A stretch of DNA of 64,000 bases, taken from positions 6,847,114 through 6,911,113 of the forward strand of contig JACMZG010001913.1 in the NCBI GenBank assembly GCA_018340805.1, read 5' to 3'. The position numbers and the translations under genes are program-made. The DNA is from Microvelia longipes. Lineage: Eukaryota > Arthropoda > Insecta > Hemiptera > Veliidae. Below, piece after piece: positions 19,855 to 31,600 of this stretch. How positions within the stretch are numbered: the stretch's first letter is position 1; the number at the start of each line of letters is the position of its first letter. The notes under the pieces are model-generated. The model was not told the DNA's origin and ran no database searches. It was given only the letters and a program-made list of their open reading frames with translations.

Positions 19855-20840
19855 GGATGAAAAAGTGTTACGATGTAGTGTGATGATCTAGTGTGTTTGA
19901 AACTGTTTAGATGTAAAAGTGTTGCGATGTAGGTGTGAAACTGTTGGATCGATGTAGTGTGTGAAACTGTTTGATAAAAAAGTGTTACGATGTAGTGTGT
20001 TTGACTGTTTGGATGAAAAAGTGTTGCGATGTAGTGTGTTTGAGACTGTTTGATGAAAAGTGTTACGATGTAGTGTGTTTGAAACTGTTGGATGAAAAAT
20101 ATACGATGTAGTGTGTTGAAACCGTTTGTGTGTTACGATGTAGTGTGTTTGAACTGTTTGGATGAAAAAATGTTACGATGTAGTGTGTTTGAAACCTGTT
20201 GGATGAAAAACGATGTAGTGTGTTTGAAACTGTTTGGATAAAAAAGGTTACGATGTAGTGACTGTTGGATGAAAAGTGTTACGATGTAGTGTGTTTGAAA
20301 CTGTTTGGATGTAAAAGTGTTACGATGTAGTGTGTTTGAAACTGTTTGGATGAAAAAGTGTTACGATGTAGTGTGTTTTAACTGTTTGGATGAAAAGTGT
20401 TACGATGTAGTGTGTTTGAAACTGTTTGGATGAAAAAGTGTTACGATGTAGTGTGTTTGAAACCTGTTTGGATGAAAAGTGTTACGATGTAGTGTGTTTG
20501 AAACTGTTTGGATGAAAAAGTGTTACGATGTAGTGTGTTTGAAACTGTTTGGATGAAAAAAGTGTTACGATGTAGTGTGTTTGAAACTGTTTGGATGAAA
20601 AAGGTGTTACGATGTAGTGTGTTTGAAACTGTTTGGATGAAAAAGTGTTACGATGTAGTGTGTTTGAAACTGTTTGGATGAAAAAGTGTTACGATGTAGT
20701 GTGTTTGAAACTGTTTGGATGAAAAAGTGTTTACGATGTAGTGTGTTTGAAACTGTTTGATGAAAAAAGTGTTACGATGTAGTGTGTTTGAAACTGTTTG
20801 GATGCGATGTAGTGTGTTTGAAACTGTTTGGATGAAAAAT
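19855..20840. repeat. 41-bp minisatellite
   Basis: About 25 copies of a unit built on GTGTTACGATGTAGTGTGTT and TGAAACTGTTTGGATGAAAA, with more regular units in the second half. It directly joins the R1 copy at 20841. Confidence 0.92.
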
Positions 20841-21075
20841 TTTTGCTAAGTCGTTATTGAGGGTAAATGACGTCATAAATAAATATTTTCTGAATAGCAC
20901 ATCTACACCTATTGACTGATTTTTGGTCTAACTCTCTAGCATAAATACACTGGGAGCTACGATGATAACAGACACACACACACACATTTATGCAGGATAA
21001 TTCCGGTGTCATTTCGGTTTCCGATTTTTCTACAAACACAATACTTTTCCCTTATACCTACGGTATAAATTGGAA
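20841..21075 (-). repeat. R1 copy j
   Basis: The R1 5' part on the minus strand, from the CRE block (TGACGTCA at 20868-20875) to the CCTACGGTATAAATTGG end. The AP-1/ARE-like site is mutated. The 41-bp array replaces the rest of the copy. Confidence 0.75.
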
Positions 21076-21130
21076 AAATTAAAAAGCCAAAAATTGAAGA
21101 GATTAACGCCATTTTCGAAGCCCCATTTTA

Positions 21131-21467
21131 ATTAGAAATTGATTTTTTAAAAATTAAAAACAATGACTTTAATTCTATAAGTAAATACGCTATAAAATTA
21201 AGCTATGACCATTTTACCCAACACTGTGGGCATCATCAGGCTAATAAACTAAACACTACATTAACAACTAAAAATCACAGAAAACAAATAAAGCACATAT
21301 ACATAAGACTAGAATTAAATAAATAAATAATCACAGAATTAGCTAAAACTTCAGCTAAAACAGAATGCCCACAGTGTTGGGTGAAATGGCCATAGCTTAA
21401 TTTTTTAGCTTATTAACTTATAGAATTAAAGTCATTGTTTTTAATTTATAAAAAATGTGTGAATTCT
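21131..21467. repeat. Foldback with hammerhead-like module
   Basis: Arms about 21131-21240 and 21363-21467, e.g. GACTTTAATTCTATAAGT and its inverse, and GCCCACAGTGTTGGGT in both. The loop is A-rich. Each arm carries a version of the class II hammerhead-like motif, as in the 2.8 kb foldback. Confidence 0.7.
21201..21242 (-). ncRNA. Hammerhead-like ribozyme motif (class II)
   Basis: On the minus strand: AGC, CTGATGA (21233-21239), extra T, stem GCCCA/TGGGT, then AAAA where the opposite arm (21364-21395, plus) has GAAA, then a near-palindromic ATGGTCAT, A at the cleavage position, and GCT pairing with AGC. The first base of GAAA is lost, so this arm is probably inactive. Confidence 0.45.
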
Positions 21468-21658
21468 ATAAACTTAAAAGTGAGACTAAGGATAAATTAC
21501 ATAAGAAATTGATGAGTAATTATACGCGTTAATTGACTTAGCATAAACTAGAGTAAAACTTACAGGCTCGAATGATTGTTTAACCTTTTACTTTTTCTTA
21601 TTTATATCGTTGGTACACTGGGAAAGTACCTTTCCAAGGTTGTTGATTTTTGTACCAA

Positions 21659-22112
21659 GTTTATTAAATAATAATTTTTTGAGGTAGTACGTAATTGAGC
21701 ACTTTATTGGACCGTTTTTAGGATGAGAAGCCAATCATTATTGTTATAGGAGGTTATTTAGTACTTTTCACCTTCGGGGACAATAATGAATGTAAAAAAA
21801 AACTCCTTGGACGTAAAAGTAATTCATATATTGCCGCCATTACTGTAATGTAGCGTGTTCAAAAAAACAATCTGTGTAAAATCTTCATGAGGTTTCTTTA
21901 AAAACGTTCATTTTTTTATTTTTTCTTTAAAAAGGTGTTCTAATTGACAATTTTTGTGTGTTTATTTATAAAGCTTTTACATTTTTGAGTAAAAGTGTGA
22001 AGCTATGGGTGAATTTAATGACGACGATAATATGGAGTTAATTGGACGTTTGTTTTTTTTTTCAATTAAGTATATAGCGCAGTTTATTTAATAAGTGCTA
22101 CCTCAAAAAAAT
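21659..22112. other. Possible TIR element, otherwise unrecognised
   Basis: TTTTTTGAGGTAGTAC near 21675 is mirrored by GTGCTACCTCAAAAAA near 22095, a possible element of about 440 bp. No ORF. Confidence 0.35.
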
Positions 22113-22116
22113 AGTG

Positions 22117-22231
22117 TATGCCATCCGGCTGAGAATGTCTTTATGTCTTGGCAATTTTTCCCGACTCGCTTCGCTCATCGGTAAATCTAATTGCCGTGAC
22201 ATAAAGACACACTTCTCAGCCTTATGGCATA
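22117..22231. repeat. 115-bp hairpin
   Basis: Arms TATGCCATCCGGCTGAGAA...TTGGCAATTT (22117-22157) and the near inverse AATTGCCGTGACATAAAGAC...ATGGCATA (to 22231). The loop contains CGACTCGCTTCGCTC with the mini-hairpin heptamer. Small foldback or pre-miRNA-like hairpin; a repeat origin is likelier. Confidence 0.65.
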
Positions 22232-22985
22232 AATAACTATTATCCTTTCGAAAGATAGCGTGTTAACAAAAATCCGCTTTGGGACCTCTGAAACGGATTT
22301 TGGACACACTCCTGATCGCCTCACACTCCCACACGAACCATCTCATTAGCGATTTTTTTTTCCTAAGAAAATTCGCCAAAAATAGTTTAGGTAATTACAA
22401 GTTTATATAATAAAATAAAAATAAGCGAAGAAGAAGAAGATAAAGTAGTTGTCAGTATATTACCCACTCTACCAGTTAAACTTCCTCTCCTATAAATTTT
22501 ATCCCCTAGGGTCTCAAAGTAAATCCCTGTTGAAAATCTCACCGATTGTTAGCGGCTGGGGGAGTTTATCCAACAGCTTTCTCAGATGTGTTGAGCTCTC
22601 ACATCAGCAATTCCCTCCCTTTTTTATACGCTGCTTTAGAAAGTAGTTGGGGACGTATGAAGTTCATTGTTATCAGTAAAAAAAACCCCTGCAAGTATAA
22701 AATTCCGTTTCATTGAACAGACTTATCACATTATTTTTTATTCTTTAGGAAGTGTGACGTCATAAACTTGATATAGAATTTTAACAAAAGACAACTTACC
22801 AATCATATATTATTATTATTTGTAATGGGCTAAAATTTACTTATAGAATTCATAGAATTGATTTTTAATTTTATTTTAAAATTCATTTTGTTTTTATTAA
22901 AAACACTCTTTTGTTCATGCAGACATCCTTTTTTGATTTAATTACTTTACTTAATTTGTATTGAATGTATATATAAATAATTATA
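22232..22985. other. No recognised feature
   Basis: AT-rich. The 65-codon ORF at 22449-22646 resembles nothing known to me. Confidence 0.5.
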
Positions 22986-22988
<3 letters not shown>

Positions 22989-23058
<70 letters not shown>

Positions 23059-23074
23059 ACATATATATACATAT

Positions 23075-23142
<68 letters not shown>
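22989..23142. repeat. (AT)n microsatellite
   Basis: About 150 bp, immediately before the Penelope-like motif region. Confidence 0.92.
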
Positions 23143-23143
<1 letters not shown>

Positions 23144-23216
23144 GCGTCTCCACCAATCTCGGGATAAGGTTATGAATAAAAACACAGCTTTACATGAAAA
23201 CTATATATTTATTTCT

Positions 23217-23259
23217 CGCCAACGTTTCGAATTTAAACTACAAATTCTTCATCAGGGCC
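23217..23259 (-). ncRNA. Hammerhead-like motif, Penelope type
   Basis: Minus strand: GGCC, CTGATGA (23249-23255), extra A, stem GAATTT/AAATTC, GAAACGTT, then GGC pairing with GCC as helix I. The GAAACGTT end, with self-complementary ACGT as helix III, matches the form known from Penelope-like elements. No Penelope reverse transcriptase is recognised downstream on that strand. Confidence 0.6.
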
Positions 23260-23955
23260 CTTTGCAACACAAGATAACATCAATCTATTTAGATAGTGTA
23301 AAATGAAAAATAGATAAATTAAATAAGAATAAGCAATAACAAAAATAAACCAAGAAATTAGAGAACTTAATTTAAATATTTTTATATAAATAAAATAAAA
23401 CATTTTACTTACGAAATAATCACAGTCTTCATCTACTATGGGCCAGGAGACCCATGCAAAATTTAAAATAAAAGTTTAAAAAATATAAAAACTAAGTCCA
23501 TTAATTTAAAATAATTTGTCATAAAAATGAATTAAAAAACAAAGTAAAAGTTAAAAACATTGAAGGTACAAACTAATAAAACATGATAAAAGTTAAAAAA
23601 TGAAAAAAGTCACAATATAAAAGCAGAAGAAGTACAGTCAACGAAGGTTAAAATAGAAATGACAACATGAAACTAAACTAAGAAGAGTTTGACAAGGCCT
23701 TTCTATATCCAAGACACAGGAGGCATTGGCAAAACTTAAAATAACCTCAAATCAATGTAGCCAACATATATAAACCCAAAAGGATAATAAAAAAAAAAAT
23801 GTTATATATATATATAAAAAAATAAAAAAATTAAATAAATAAATAAAAAATAATGAATAAGAATGATAATAAAAATAAATAAATAATAAAAACCCCCCGG
23901 CCTAAGATGCCACAACAAGACCGCCACAAACCTTGTTCCTAGGCCCCCCCCCCCC
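23260..23955. other. A-rich sequence, possible Penelope-like remnant
   Basis: A-rich (on plus), no intact ORF. It ends in a C-run (23945-23957) followed by an AT tract. Confidence 0.4.
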
Positions 23956-23956
23956 A

Positions 23957-24078
<122 letters not shown>

Positions 24079-24279
24079 GATTTAAAATTTTATATTCATT
24101 TAAATTTTTTAAATGAAATGCGCAAAAGCCTTTAAAGATAACTGACTAAGCTTAAAGATAAGTAAATAAGCTTTGAACTAGTGCAAATAATAATGCGTTC
24201 TGCCAATTTTAGAGGCATATTTTTGTATAACTAACTAGGTAATTATGCGCATTTCCTTTGAAAAGTACAGACAAAATGA

Positions 24280-24620
24280 GTCACGACCGGGTTAATGACG
24301 TCACAAAAACCTTGTTTTCAATAGGGTTCGTGTCCTCCCAATGCTTGATTTTCGTACTAAGTTTGATTAAAAATATTAAAATTCGCTAAAACCTTTGACA
24401 CAAAATACAAAACCTGATTTTGACCTTTACGATATCTGTTGGATTCAGTAGTGCAAAAGGGTGGGGAGATAATATAGTAAAGGGGACCCTACCTCTTATT
24501 TCGCCCTGGTTAGCCTACTGTCCTAGACAAGAGAGAAATGACTCACTTGGAACTTGGAACCACAGCGAGCTAAGCCGGCCAGCAAAGCGCTGAAGCCCCG
24601 TGTTTTTTTTTCTCTTAAAT
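24280..24620 (+). repeat. Diverged copy of the 39/41 kb repeat (family K)
   Basis: Shares TTAATGACGTCACAAAAACC, ACGATATCTGTTGG, GGTTAGCCTACTGTCC and GCGAGCTAAGC with 39460-39640 and 41510-41680. No ORF. Confidence 0.5.
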
Positions 24621-24886
24621 GGTGCCTAGCTGTTAGGCAAATTTTATTAAATTAGAGATATGAGTTTTTACCAGTGTTGATTTGTGGAAAGACCCTCAAA
24701 TCTATTACCCAAATACGGTAAATTAGTTACCAATTTTTGTATCTTTAAAAATTGAATTAGAAGACCTAAAATATATAAAATTACATTAAATTCAAGGAAA
24801 TCACAAAAACAATATTACCATGTCCCGGTAATTTTTACCGGACACGCCAATAAGTATCATTTAAATTTAGAAATTCACCATAGGCC

Positions 24887-25087
24887 TTATATTTTTGTAC
24901 AATACTTGATCTTGTCTTCTGTGATCTTCAAGTACTCGGTTACAGAAATTAAATTTTCAAAGTTGTAAGTATCCGGCGAGGTGAGTGTTTGCGCCACCTG
25001 ACAACAATGGTCTGATCTATAGCCATGCGGAAAGGATCTATTAACCCTCCATGCCCATTTACTACTCCGTGGGTCAATTTCTAGCAT
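24887..25087 (-). CDS. Unrecognised 66-codon ORF
   Basis: I do not recognise this ORF. It is less AT-rich than its surroundings and its translation has ordinary protein composition (for example RSSKWAWRVNRSFPHGYRSD near the start and SVTEYLKITEDKIKYC near the end), unlike the Ile/Tyr or Lys/Phe strings of neighbouring ORFs. It starts at ATG 25087 and stops at 24887. No signal peptide, membrane span or motif is visible. It could be an exon or transposon remnant, or chance; there is no neighbouring exon to support it. Confidence 0.2.
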   Translation of the reverse strand: MLEIDPRSSKWAWRVNRSFPHGYRSDHCCQVAQTLTSPDTYNFENLISVTEYLKITEDKIKYCTKI

Positions 25088-25207
25088 TTATCGCTGTCTG
25101 AAGTTTCGCTGTCATTTTTGAGCTTTAGTTTCAAGTGTTTATTGGTAGCTAATCATGGTGTATTGTGCAACTGTTCACTTTCTGCGTAACACTTTATATG
25201 TATGAAT

Positions 25208-25228
<21 letters not shown>

Positions 25229-25293
<65 letters not shown>

Positions 25294-25294
25294 A

Positions 25295-25388
<94 letters not shown>
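25229..25388. repeat. (CA)n/(AT)n microsatellite
   Basis: A short (CA)n at 25207-25228 leads into about 160 bp of AT. Translations rich in Ile-Tyr here are artefacts. Confidence 0.92.
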
Positions 25389-25389
<1 letters not shown>

Positions 25390-25790
25390 TTTAGAATCAG
25401 GAGGCCAAGTAAAATCAATTCTTCTCTAATACACGTTTACTTGTGTTGTCTAAACAACCTCATAAACGATATTTTCTGGTAAAAAAATTACTAATAATAT
25501 ATGCCATCAATTTAATGTATCTTTAGTTACAAAACTAAAGATATTATCGTCGGGTCACGTGACTTGTTTGCAATGAAGCTCGTTAGTGAACGCATTAGTC
25601 AACACGACGCTTCCCCCCGGACACTATCATGTTGCTTTTAGTCAACTGCTCTCCCTGCCATGTAATTGTTAGATCTAATGTATCACAGTGACGCATACAA
25701 TAACTATCGATTTTATACTTATTAAACGTTAGACATTTCTAATATTTAGTTTTAATAATATTATAGATTTAAGCTGCCTGTAACTTTTTG
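25390..25790. other. No recognised feature
   Basis: Ordinary AT-rich sequence without a supported gene. Confidence 0.5.
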
Positions 25791-25797
25791 TTGTTCA

Positions 25798-26290
25798 ACC
25801 TTGTACTTTATCTTTCTATTATATCTAAGTTCTACATCTTTGTACTATATATTTGTGTATCTTAGTTCTACATCTTTGTACTATATCTTAGTTCTACATC
25901 TTTGTACTTATTTGTACTACATCTTTGTACTCTTTATCTTAGTTCTACATCTTTGTACTATATCTTAGTTCTACATCTTTGTACTTTATCTTTGTATTAT
26001 ATCTTTGTTCTACATCTTTGTACTATATCTTAGATCTACATCTTTGTACTACATCTTTTTACTTTATCTTTGTACTTTTTTTTGTTCTTGATCTTTGTAC
26101 TACATCTTTGTACTATATCTTTGTTCTACATCTTTGTATTATATCTTTGTATTATATCTTTGTTCTACATCTTTGTACTATATCTTTGTACTACATCTTT
26201 GTACTATATCTTAGTTCTACATCTTTGTACTATATCTTTGTACTACATCTTTGTATTTTATCTTTGTACTATATCTTAGTTCTACATCAC
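25798..26290. repeat. 12-bp based minisatellite (ATCTTTGTACTA)
   Basis: About 40 copies of 12-bp variants (ATCTTTGTACTA, ATCTTAGTTCTAC), giving a higher-order 24-36 bp pattern. The 178-codon ORF over it is repeat-derived. Confidence 0.9.
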
Positions 26291-26388
26291 ATTGCTTTAA
26301 AAAAATATTTTAAAACTTTATTCTTTAATTTACTTTCTCCTCACACTGTTGTAAATAAATTATTTTTGCTTTTTATCGTACTTGAAGG

Positions 26389-27268
26389 CAAAGAGATAAA
26401 TACTAGAGGGGCCATAGCCTATATCAATACATTAAGAGGCCTGAAATATCTTTGGGGGCTCTCAGGGGCTCTGTGTAACAACATTGAAACCTTCTCCAAG
26501 AGTGAGTTAAGGTAGTAATAAATAAATTATTTTCGTCTTCCGGCACATAATAATAATTTTTTTTATTTAAAAAATAATTTACAGAGTAATATACAATATA
26601 ATCATACAAATATACAAATTATTTGTTTATAATTATAATCTTGCTTGCTACATAAGCTTAAAGCTTGAGCGTGGCTAGTTTTTCGTTTGAATTTGTATCC
26701 TCACTTTATTTCTTGTTAGTATTTTATAATGAAATAAAGTATAAGAGAAAAATAAGTTTTTATAAATCGTTTTCTCTTTGAGTTTATATAATATATTTGT
26801 AAAAGGAGCTAAATTTCTAATATATGTATATAGACATACATACCCATGCATACATACATATACATGTATGTATATGTACACAAACATTGTTTGTGTTTTG
26901 ATTTGCACTTTAAACGTTTTACAATATAAGTTATTGTGATTATAGTAAAAAGTTATGAGGTTTTGGTCATGATAAATAAAACAACTATCTAAACATAGCT
27001 AGCTGTGTATACTATCGAAGAATGAACTACAAACTAAACAAAGATCTAGCCCCGGGGCTAAACATTAAGGTTGTATCTATAGAAAATAACTATAGAAAAT
27101 TTACAATTTTGACTAGTAATGAAAGGAAACAAGAATAAGTGCTATTTGTTATAGTTATTGTGATGTTGTACTGATTATTTCATTTTATTTCTAAGCGAGG
27201 TGGTCAGGTTACTTTTTCGATGTTTCAAAATTTAACCTATAGAGCCCCTCTATTAATATATCTCTATG
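26389..27268 (+). mobile_element. MITE-M (CATAGAGATA ends), interrupted copy
   Basis: Left part 26389-26555 (ACTAGAGGGGCCATAGCC, GGGGCTCTCAGGGGCTCTGT), a middle match at about 26885-26945 and right end 27178-27268 (AGGTGGTCAGGTTACTTTT, ending TCTCTATG). The pieces are separated by unrelated AT-rich insertions. Confidence 0.65.
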
Positions 27269-27481
27269 CATTGAGAGGCCTAGAATATATTTTTGGGGCT
27301 CTCAGGGACTCTGTGCAACCTCATTAAAACCTTCTTTCAAAGAGAATTATGGTTAAAATTTGCAAAGGAAATTCGCTAATAAATAAATTGATTTTGGCTT
27401 CCCGCACATTGTTTTTTGATTTGTACTTTTAACGTTCTACTATATAAGTTATTGTAATTTCTAATTATTTGAATATATATA

Positions 27482-27516
<35 letters not shown>

Positions 27517-27632
27517 ATTATATATATATATTTATATATATATATATATAAAAGTGAAGGTGGTCAGGTTACTTTTTCGATGTATCACAACTTAACCTAT
27601 AGGACCTCTCTAGTAATAATATCTCCATGCTT
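27269..27632 (+). mobile_element. MITE-M copy, left end missing
   Basis: Joins the previous copy directly. It contains GGGGCTCTCAGGGACTCTGT, an (AT)n expansion at 27473-27552, and the right end CTAGTAATAATATCTCCATG. Confidence 0.65.
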
Positions 27633-27941
27633 GTTTGAGATAACATTCTTACAAGGCTATCATTGTCTCGTTCTCACTCAATTTCTAATAGATTCATATT
27701 CCATTCTAAACAATCATCCATTGTGTTGAGCTAGTCTTTGTTTAGAAGCCAAAACTTCTATTCTTTATAGAAATTACTTTTAAATAATAGTGTAAACAAT
27801 AAGCTTTGTAGTTTTACTATCATAGAGACATATACTAGAGGAGGCATAGCCTATCTCCATACATTAAGAGGTTTGAAACATCTTTTTGGAGCTCTTAGGT
27901 GCTCTGTGTAACCTCATTGAAACCTCCTCTAACATTAAAGT

Positions 27942-29542
27942 TGCATTCACAGTACTGCGGTAGCGATGCATCCGTCCGGTGCGTGTGGTGACAGCTCAAA
28001 TTCCAACGTATGTAATCGTATGGGACGTTCTTAAACAGCTTGCGGTAGAGTTACAAAAAAGCGAAATTTTCGCAAGCCTACTAAACCCGCTCAATTGATC
28101 CAGTGATTAGCATTTGATTGATTACAAAACACCTTAAAGACCTGACGCGAAAGAAACCTTTCCGTTTTCAAAGTTTGGACATTACCCCCTCTTCCGATTT
28201 AGAGAAAAATACATTTGTTTTGTTTACAGTTTGATTCTTGCTGTGCTTAAAGTCGTTTTATTCTTTATAAGGCGCGGTCGAATATCCACAGCCTTCTAGA
28301 ACATTGGATCACGAACAAACTTTTTTTATACCTTTTTTTCAAAATTTTCAGTAATTAGCCGGATTTGTGATAAATGAAGGCTATTTCCTTATCTGCACCC
28401 TCTTTTGGTTAATCTCAAAGAGTATTTACATTCACTCAACGATTTATTTTTAATCTAACTTGGTACATACATAACTACTGTTAGACGTCAATGTCAACAA
28501 ATATGACATGTCAAAATATAACACAAATCAGGTAGATAACATTGACGTCTAACAGTAGTTATGTATGTACCAAGTTAGATTAAAAAATAAATCGTTGAGT
28601 GAATGTAAATACTCTTTGAGATTACCCAAAAGAGCGTGCAGATTACGGAAATAGGCTTCATTTATCACAAATCCGGCTAATTACAGAAAAGTTTGTAAAA
28701 AAGAGTTATAAAAAAAGTTTGGTGGTGATCCAATGTTCTAGAAGGCCGTGGATATTCGACCGCGCCTTATTACTTTAATTTGATTTTAATAAAAGAGTTA
28801 TGTTGTTTTTTTAAAAAATTAATATTATCTTGTTTTATAACACTTATTTTATTTTATTATTTTGTTTGTGCTGTGTCTTTTTAAGTGTTTAATTTTTTCT
28901 TTTAATTTTGATTAGTTCAAAGTTGTTTTTTTTTTTAAATTTCTAGTTCTAATTCAAATTTATTTCTTGGTGTTCGTCAATTTGAATGTTATATAGTTTT
29001 ATTCTCTTGATCAGTTTATTTTATCATAATGTAATTGTTCTGAAATGCTATACATTATTTCTGTTTGCTTGGTCTGCCTAAATAGTATTTAACAAGTAGA
29101 TCCCAGAGTTAAATGGTTTTTAAAAATCAAGACTATTAATTACATGTTGTTACAAGTACATTACAATATCATAAACTGAACAAAATTATACTTAGCCGTT
29201 TTGATCGCGTTGGTCAGTGAAAAAATATTTAGACCAAAAAATATAGATTTAAACTTAAACCATATGAAATTTAAAGAAAACCTATTATCATCAGACATGA
29301 TTTAAAAAAATAATGAAGAAATTAAAATAAAATCTTAAAAGACACAGCTCGACTAAAACCTTTTCTTCTTCGTCTTTTTTATTTTCTGTTAAAAAAATAT
29401 ATTGTTGTTTCCAAAATTCGGAACTAGAATGCGCTGCGTTAGCTGCCGTAGGGTTGTTATTGTGGATCCACCATTTTCCGCATCGCAATGACCGCTACGC
29501 ACGCACGGACGGACGCATTCCTACCGCAGTATTCTGAATGCA
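27942..29542. mobile_element. TIR DNA transposon nested in MITE-M
   Basis: Ends are inverted: TGCATTCACAGTACTGCGGT at 27942 and, reading inward from 29542, TGCATTCAGAATACTGCGGT, with CGTCCGTCCG following in both. TIRs are about 40 bp. The only ORF of note (29291-29488, minus; GKWWIHNNN) is too short to assign; a PIF/Harbinger-like origin is possible but unproven. The target duplication is unresolved. Confidence 0.65.
28267..28770. repeat. 504-bp foldback, innermost insertion
   Basis: Near-perfect inverted arms of about 228 bp (ATAAGGCGCGGTCGAATATC on the left, its inverse on the right) around a loop of about 45 bp at 28495-28540. The centre holds GACGTCAATGTCAACA and its inverse. Confidence 0.85.
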
Positions 29543-29797
29543 CCTGAAGTTGGAACCAAGTGTTGGTTATATTGTAACCAACAGTATGGTTATAATAAAT
29601 AACCCCGTTATATTTCGGCTTCCCGCACATTTTTTGTGTTTTTAGTTGTATTTTTAACGTTCTACTATATAAGTTATTGTAGTTTTGTATTGATTATTTG
29701 ATTGGATTTAAAAGCGAAGGTGGTCAGGTTACTTTATTGATGTTTCAAAATTTTACCTATAGGGCCCCTCTAGTAATAGTAGCTCTATGGTTACTAG

Positions 29798-30530
29798 TAT
29801 TTTCGAAGATTTTAATGATTCTTTAATTTACATTAGTTTTAATAAACTGTCTAGTAAGCCACTACCAACCCTTCACTTGAAAAGAGAAAAAATTCCCTAC
29901 CACCTTAACCGCTGTAGGGAAATAACCTTCTTCCCGGTTATCATTTACTTATTTGTGGTTCTTCTTGTGTTTACATCGTTTTGAGAATTACTTTCAAATT
30001 AATCATTAAAATGATATTATAAAATAAAACAACACAAAAGAAATGTAAAAAAAACATCGCCAAGAAAATACGGGTAAAATAACCTGATTTTTTTTATATA
30101 GTTTTTCCCGCTCCCTTCTTGCAGGATTTTTTTTTCTTTAGAATCGATGGTGCCTAAACTGACCTGTCAAGATTTTTAAAGTAGTCGATAGGCTGTAAAC
30201 AATAATCCGGGCGTAATTTAGGACTACTAAGCTTATCTACTAACTTGTATCAAATTATGACTTTTTAACGCTCCGCGACCTTGGCGCAACAAATGGGGAT
30301 AAATATGCCCATTTTATTTGAAAAAAATCGAAAAAATAAAATTACAATTATTATTAATACTTGTGTGTGAATTTTCTTTGCATAAATTAGCTTTATTGAA
30401 CATGAATATGCTATGTGTAAGTAGTGAAATATTGTTTATTGGATCTAATGCAATCTAGTCTCTTCTGTGCCCTTTACTAATTCTCATTTCATTAAATAAC
30501 AAGTTCTGACGTTATTGCTTAAGTTATTAA
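29798..30530. other. No recognised feature
   Basis: AT-rich; the ORF at 29787-29984 starts inside the MITE end and is not supported. Confidence 0.5.
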
Positions 30531-30537
30531 ATATATA

Positions 30538-31131
30538 TCAGTAGTAGTAATATGGGGGGGGGAGTGGTAGTAACTACCAGGCAAGTAGGCCACGTTGTTG
30601 GGCCCTTTCTGCCAGCTCCCTAAGATTGTGTACTACTCCTTTTAATTTTAAGTGTAGGTATATTTCATCTAATCTAGACAGAAGAGCCGTGAATTTCTAT
30701 GGTTCCTTTCATGCTTTTTCAAGCAATCATACATATTTTCACTGACTCTTATAGTCTAGTGAAAACTGGGAACAACACGTGCTCTCACTGTTAAACCAAG
30801 CCTCCACACACTTTAAACTACAAGGCAGAAACAGTATAGTATTATAATGAATCTACAATGAGGGTCCTAAATTTTGCCTATACCGAGTTTCATAGGCAAA
30901 AAAAGATCCCCTGGGTAAGGGATCTTTAACGAGTACCTGACAACGCACAGGCTCGAGACCACCGGCTTTACGTCCCTTCTGAAGGACGTGGTACGCAGAA
31001 TTTTTTATCCCTTTCATAAAAATCCTAGAGGCCCGTGCTGGATTGAACCCATGACTAATTAAACTCGGGAGTTTAAAGTCCATTCATTCTGTGTATTGGC
31101 CGCGTACCTTAACCACTACACCACGGGTGAC
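30538..31131 (-). mobile_element. SINE-B (tRNA-derived), minus copy
   Basis: On the minus strand: A-box-like GGTGTAGTGGTTAAGGTACG, B-box-like GGGTTCAATCC, and a ~500-bp body. It ends in ACTACTACTGA-type repeats at 30538. About 590 bp, closely matching the plus copy at 46504-47074. ORF 30853-31083 is a shadow. Confidence 0.82.
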
Positions 31132-31319
31132 TCTTAAAACCTGAGTTAATACTTATATTAAAATGAGACTCAGTTATTTTTTAAATCATACATAGTAGTA
31201 TATGTGTAAAAACTGTGAGTCCTTGATGACGAAAAATTAGGGTCGTGAAACTTGTCATTCACTATGACAAAAATTACGTTTGATGAAAATTATATGTTGA
31301 GTATGGTGCCGTTTTCTAT

Positions 31320-31600
31320 GTATTTTTGGCCGCTTAATCGAATAAATCCGGTCCAAAGTCGATGCGGCTACTCCAAGTGACCAGAAAGTCGAAAAAGCGG
31401 TGGTCAATGCCATAAAACCAAAAATTTGGCCGCTAAACAACACATTTCAAGTGAGGAGTCGTTTCCATGTTTTTTAGGCCTGTAAATTGAATGATAGTTG
31501 TCCGGACACAGCCTCTCAAAGGGCTTTGAGAGTTGTCCTGAATTTGAGACTCAGGGTACCTGGGTTCGAATCGTAAGAACGAAAAAATATCGCTCTTACG
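31320..31600 (+). repeat. SINE-C-like repeat, copy 2
   Basis: Shares AATCCGGTCCAAAGTCGATG, GTGAGGAGTCGTTTCC and the B-box-like GGGTTCGAATCGT with the 13.2 and 35.3 kb copies. Confidence 0.5.

Larger units (their letters stand above)
27821..29789 (+). mobile_element. MITE-M copy split by a TIR transposon
   Basis: Left end CATAGAGACATATACTAGAG at 27821 and right end TAGTAATAGTAGCTCTATG at 29789. Flanks TTTACTAT (27813-27820) and GTTACTAG (29790-29797) agree at the central six bases, fitting an 8-bp target duplication. The continuous MITE is only about 350 bp; the other 1.6 kb is a nested insertion. Confidence 0.75.

Noticed and set aside
22883..23185. Long Ile/Tyr ORFs over AT tracts (also 25165-25482, 38412-39023, 45241-45483)
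   Set aside because: They are translations of (AT)n microsatellites and have no coding meaning.
23440..23470. Penelope/LINE 'MGSPLSPI' reverse-transcriptase motif on the minus strand
   Set aside because: The resemblance needs a frameshift and meets stops at once; too weak to report as coding.
25979..26515. 178-codon ORF, the longest but one in the window
   Set aside because: Most of it is a 12-bp tandem repeat translated as FVLHLCTTSLYY-type units; its tail is MITE-M sequence.
29291..29488. PIF/Harbinger transposase fragment
   Set aside because: GKWWIHNNN is suggestive, but there are no DDE residues or second domain; kept only as a remark under the nested TIR element.
30853..31083. 76-codon minus ORF
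   Set aside because: Lies wholly within SINE-B; the equivalent frame is broken in the other copy.
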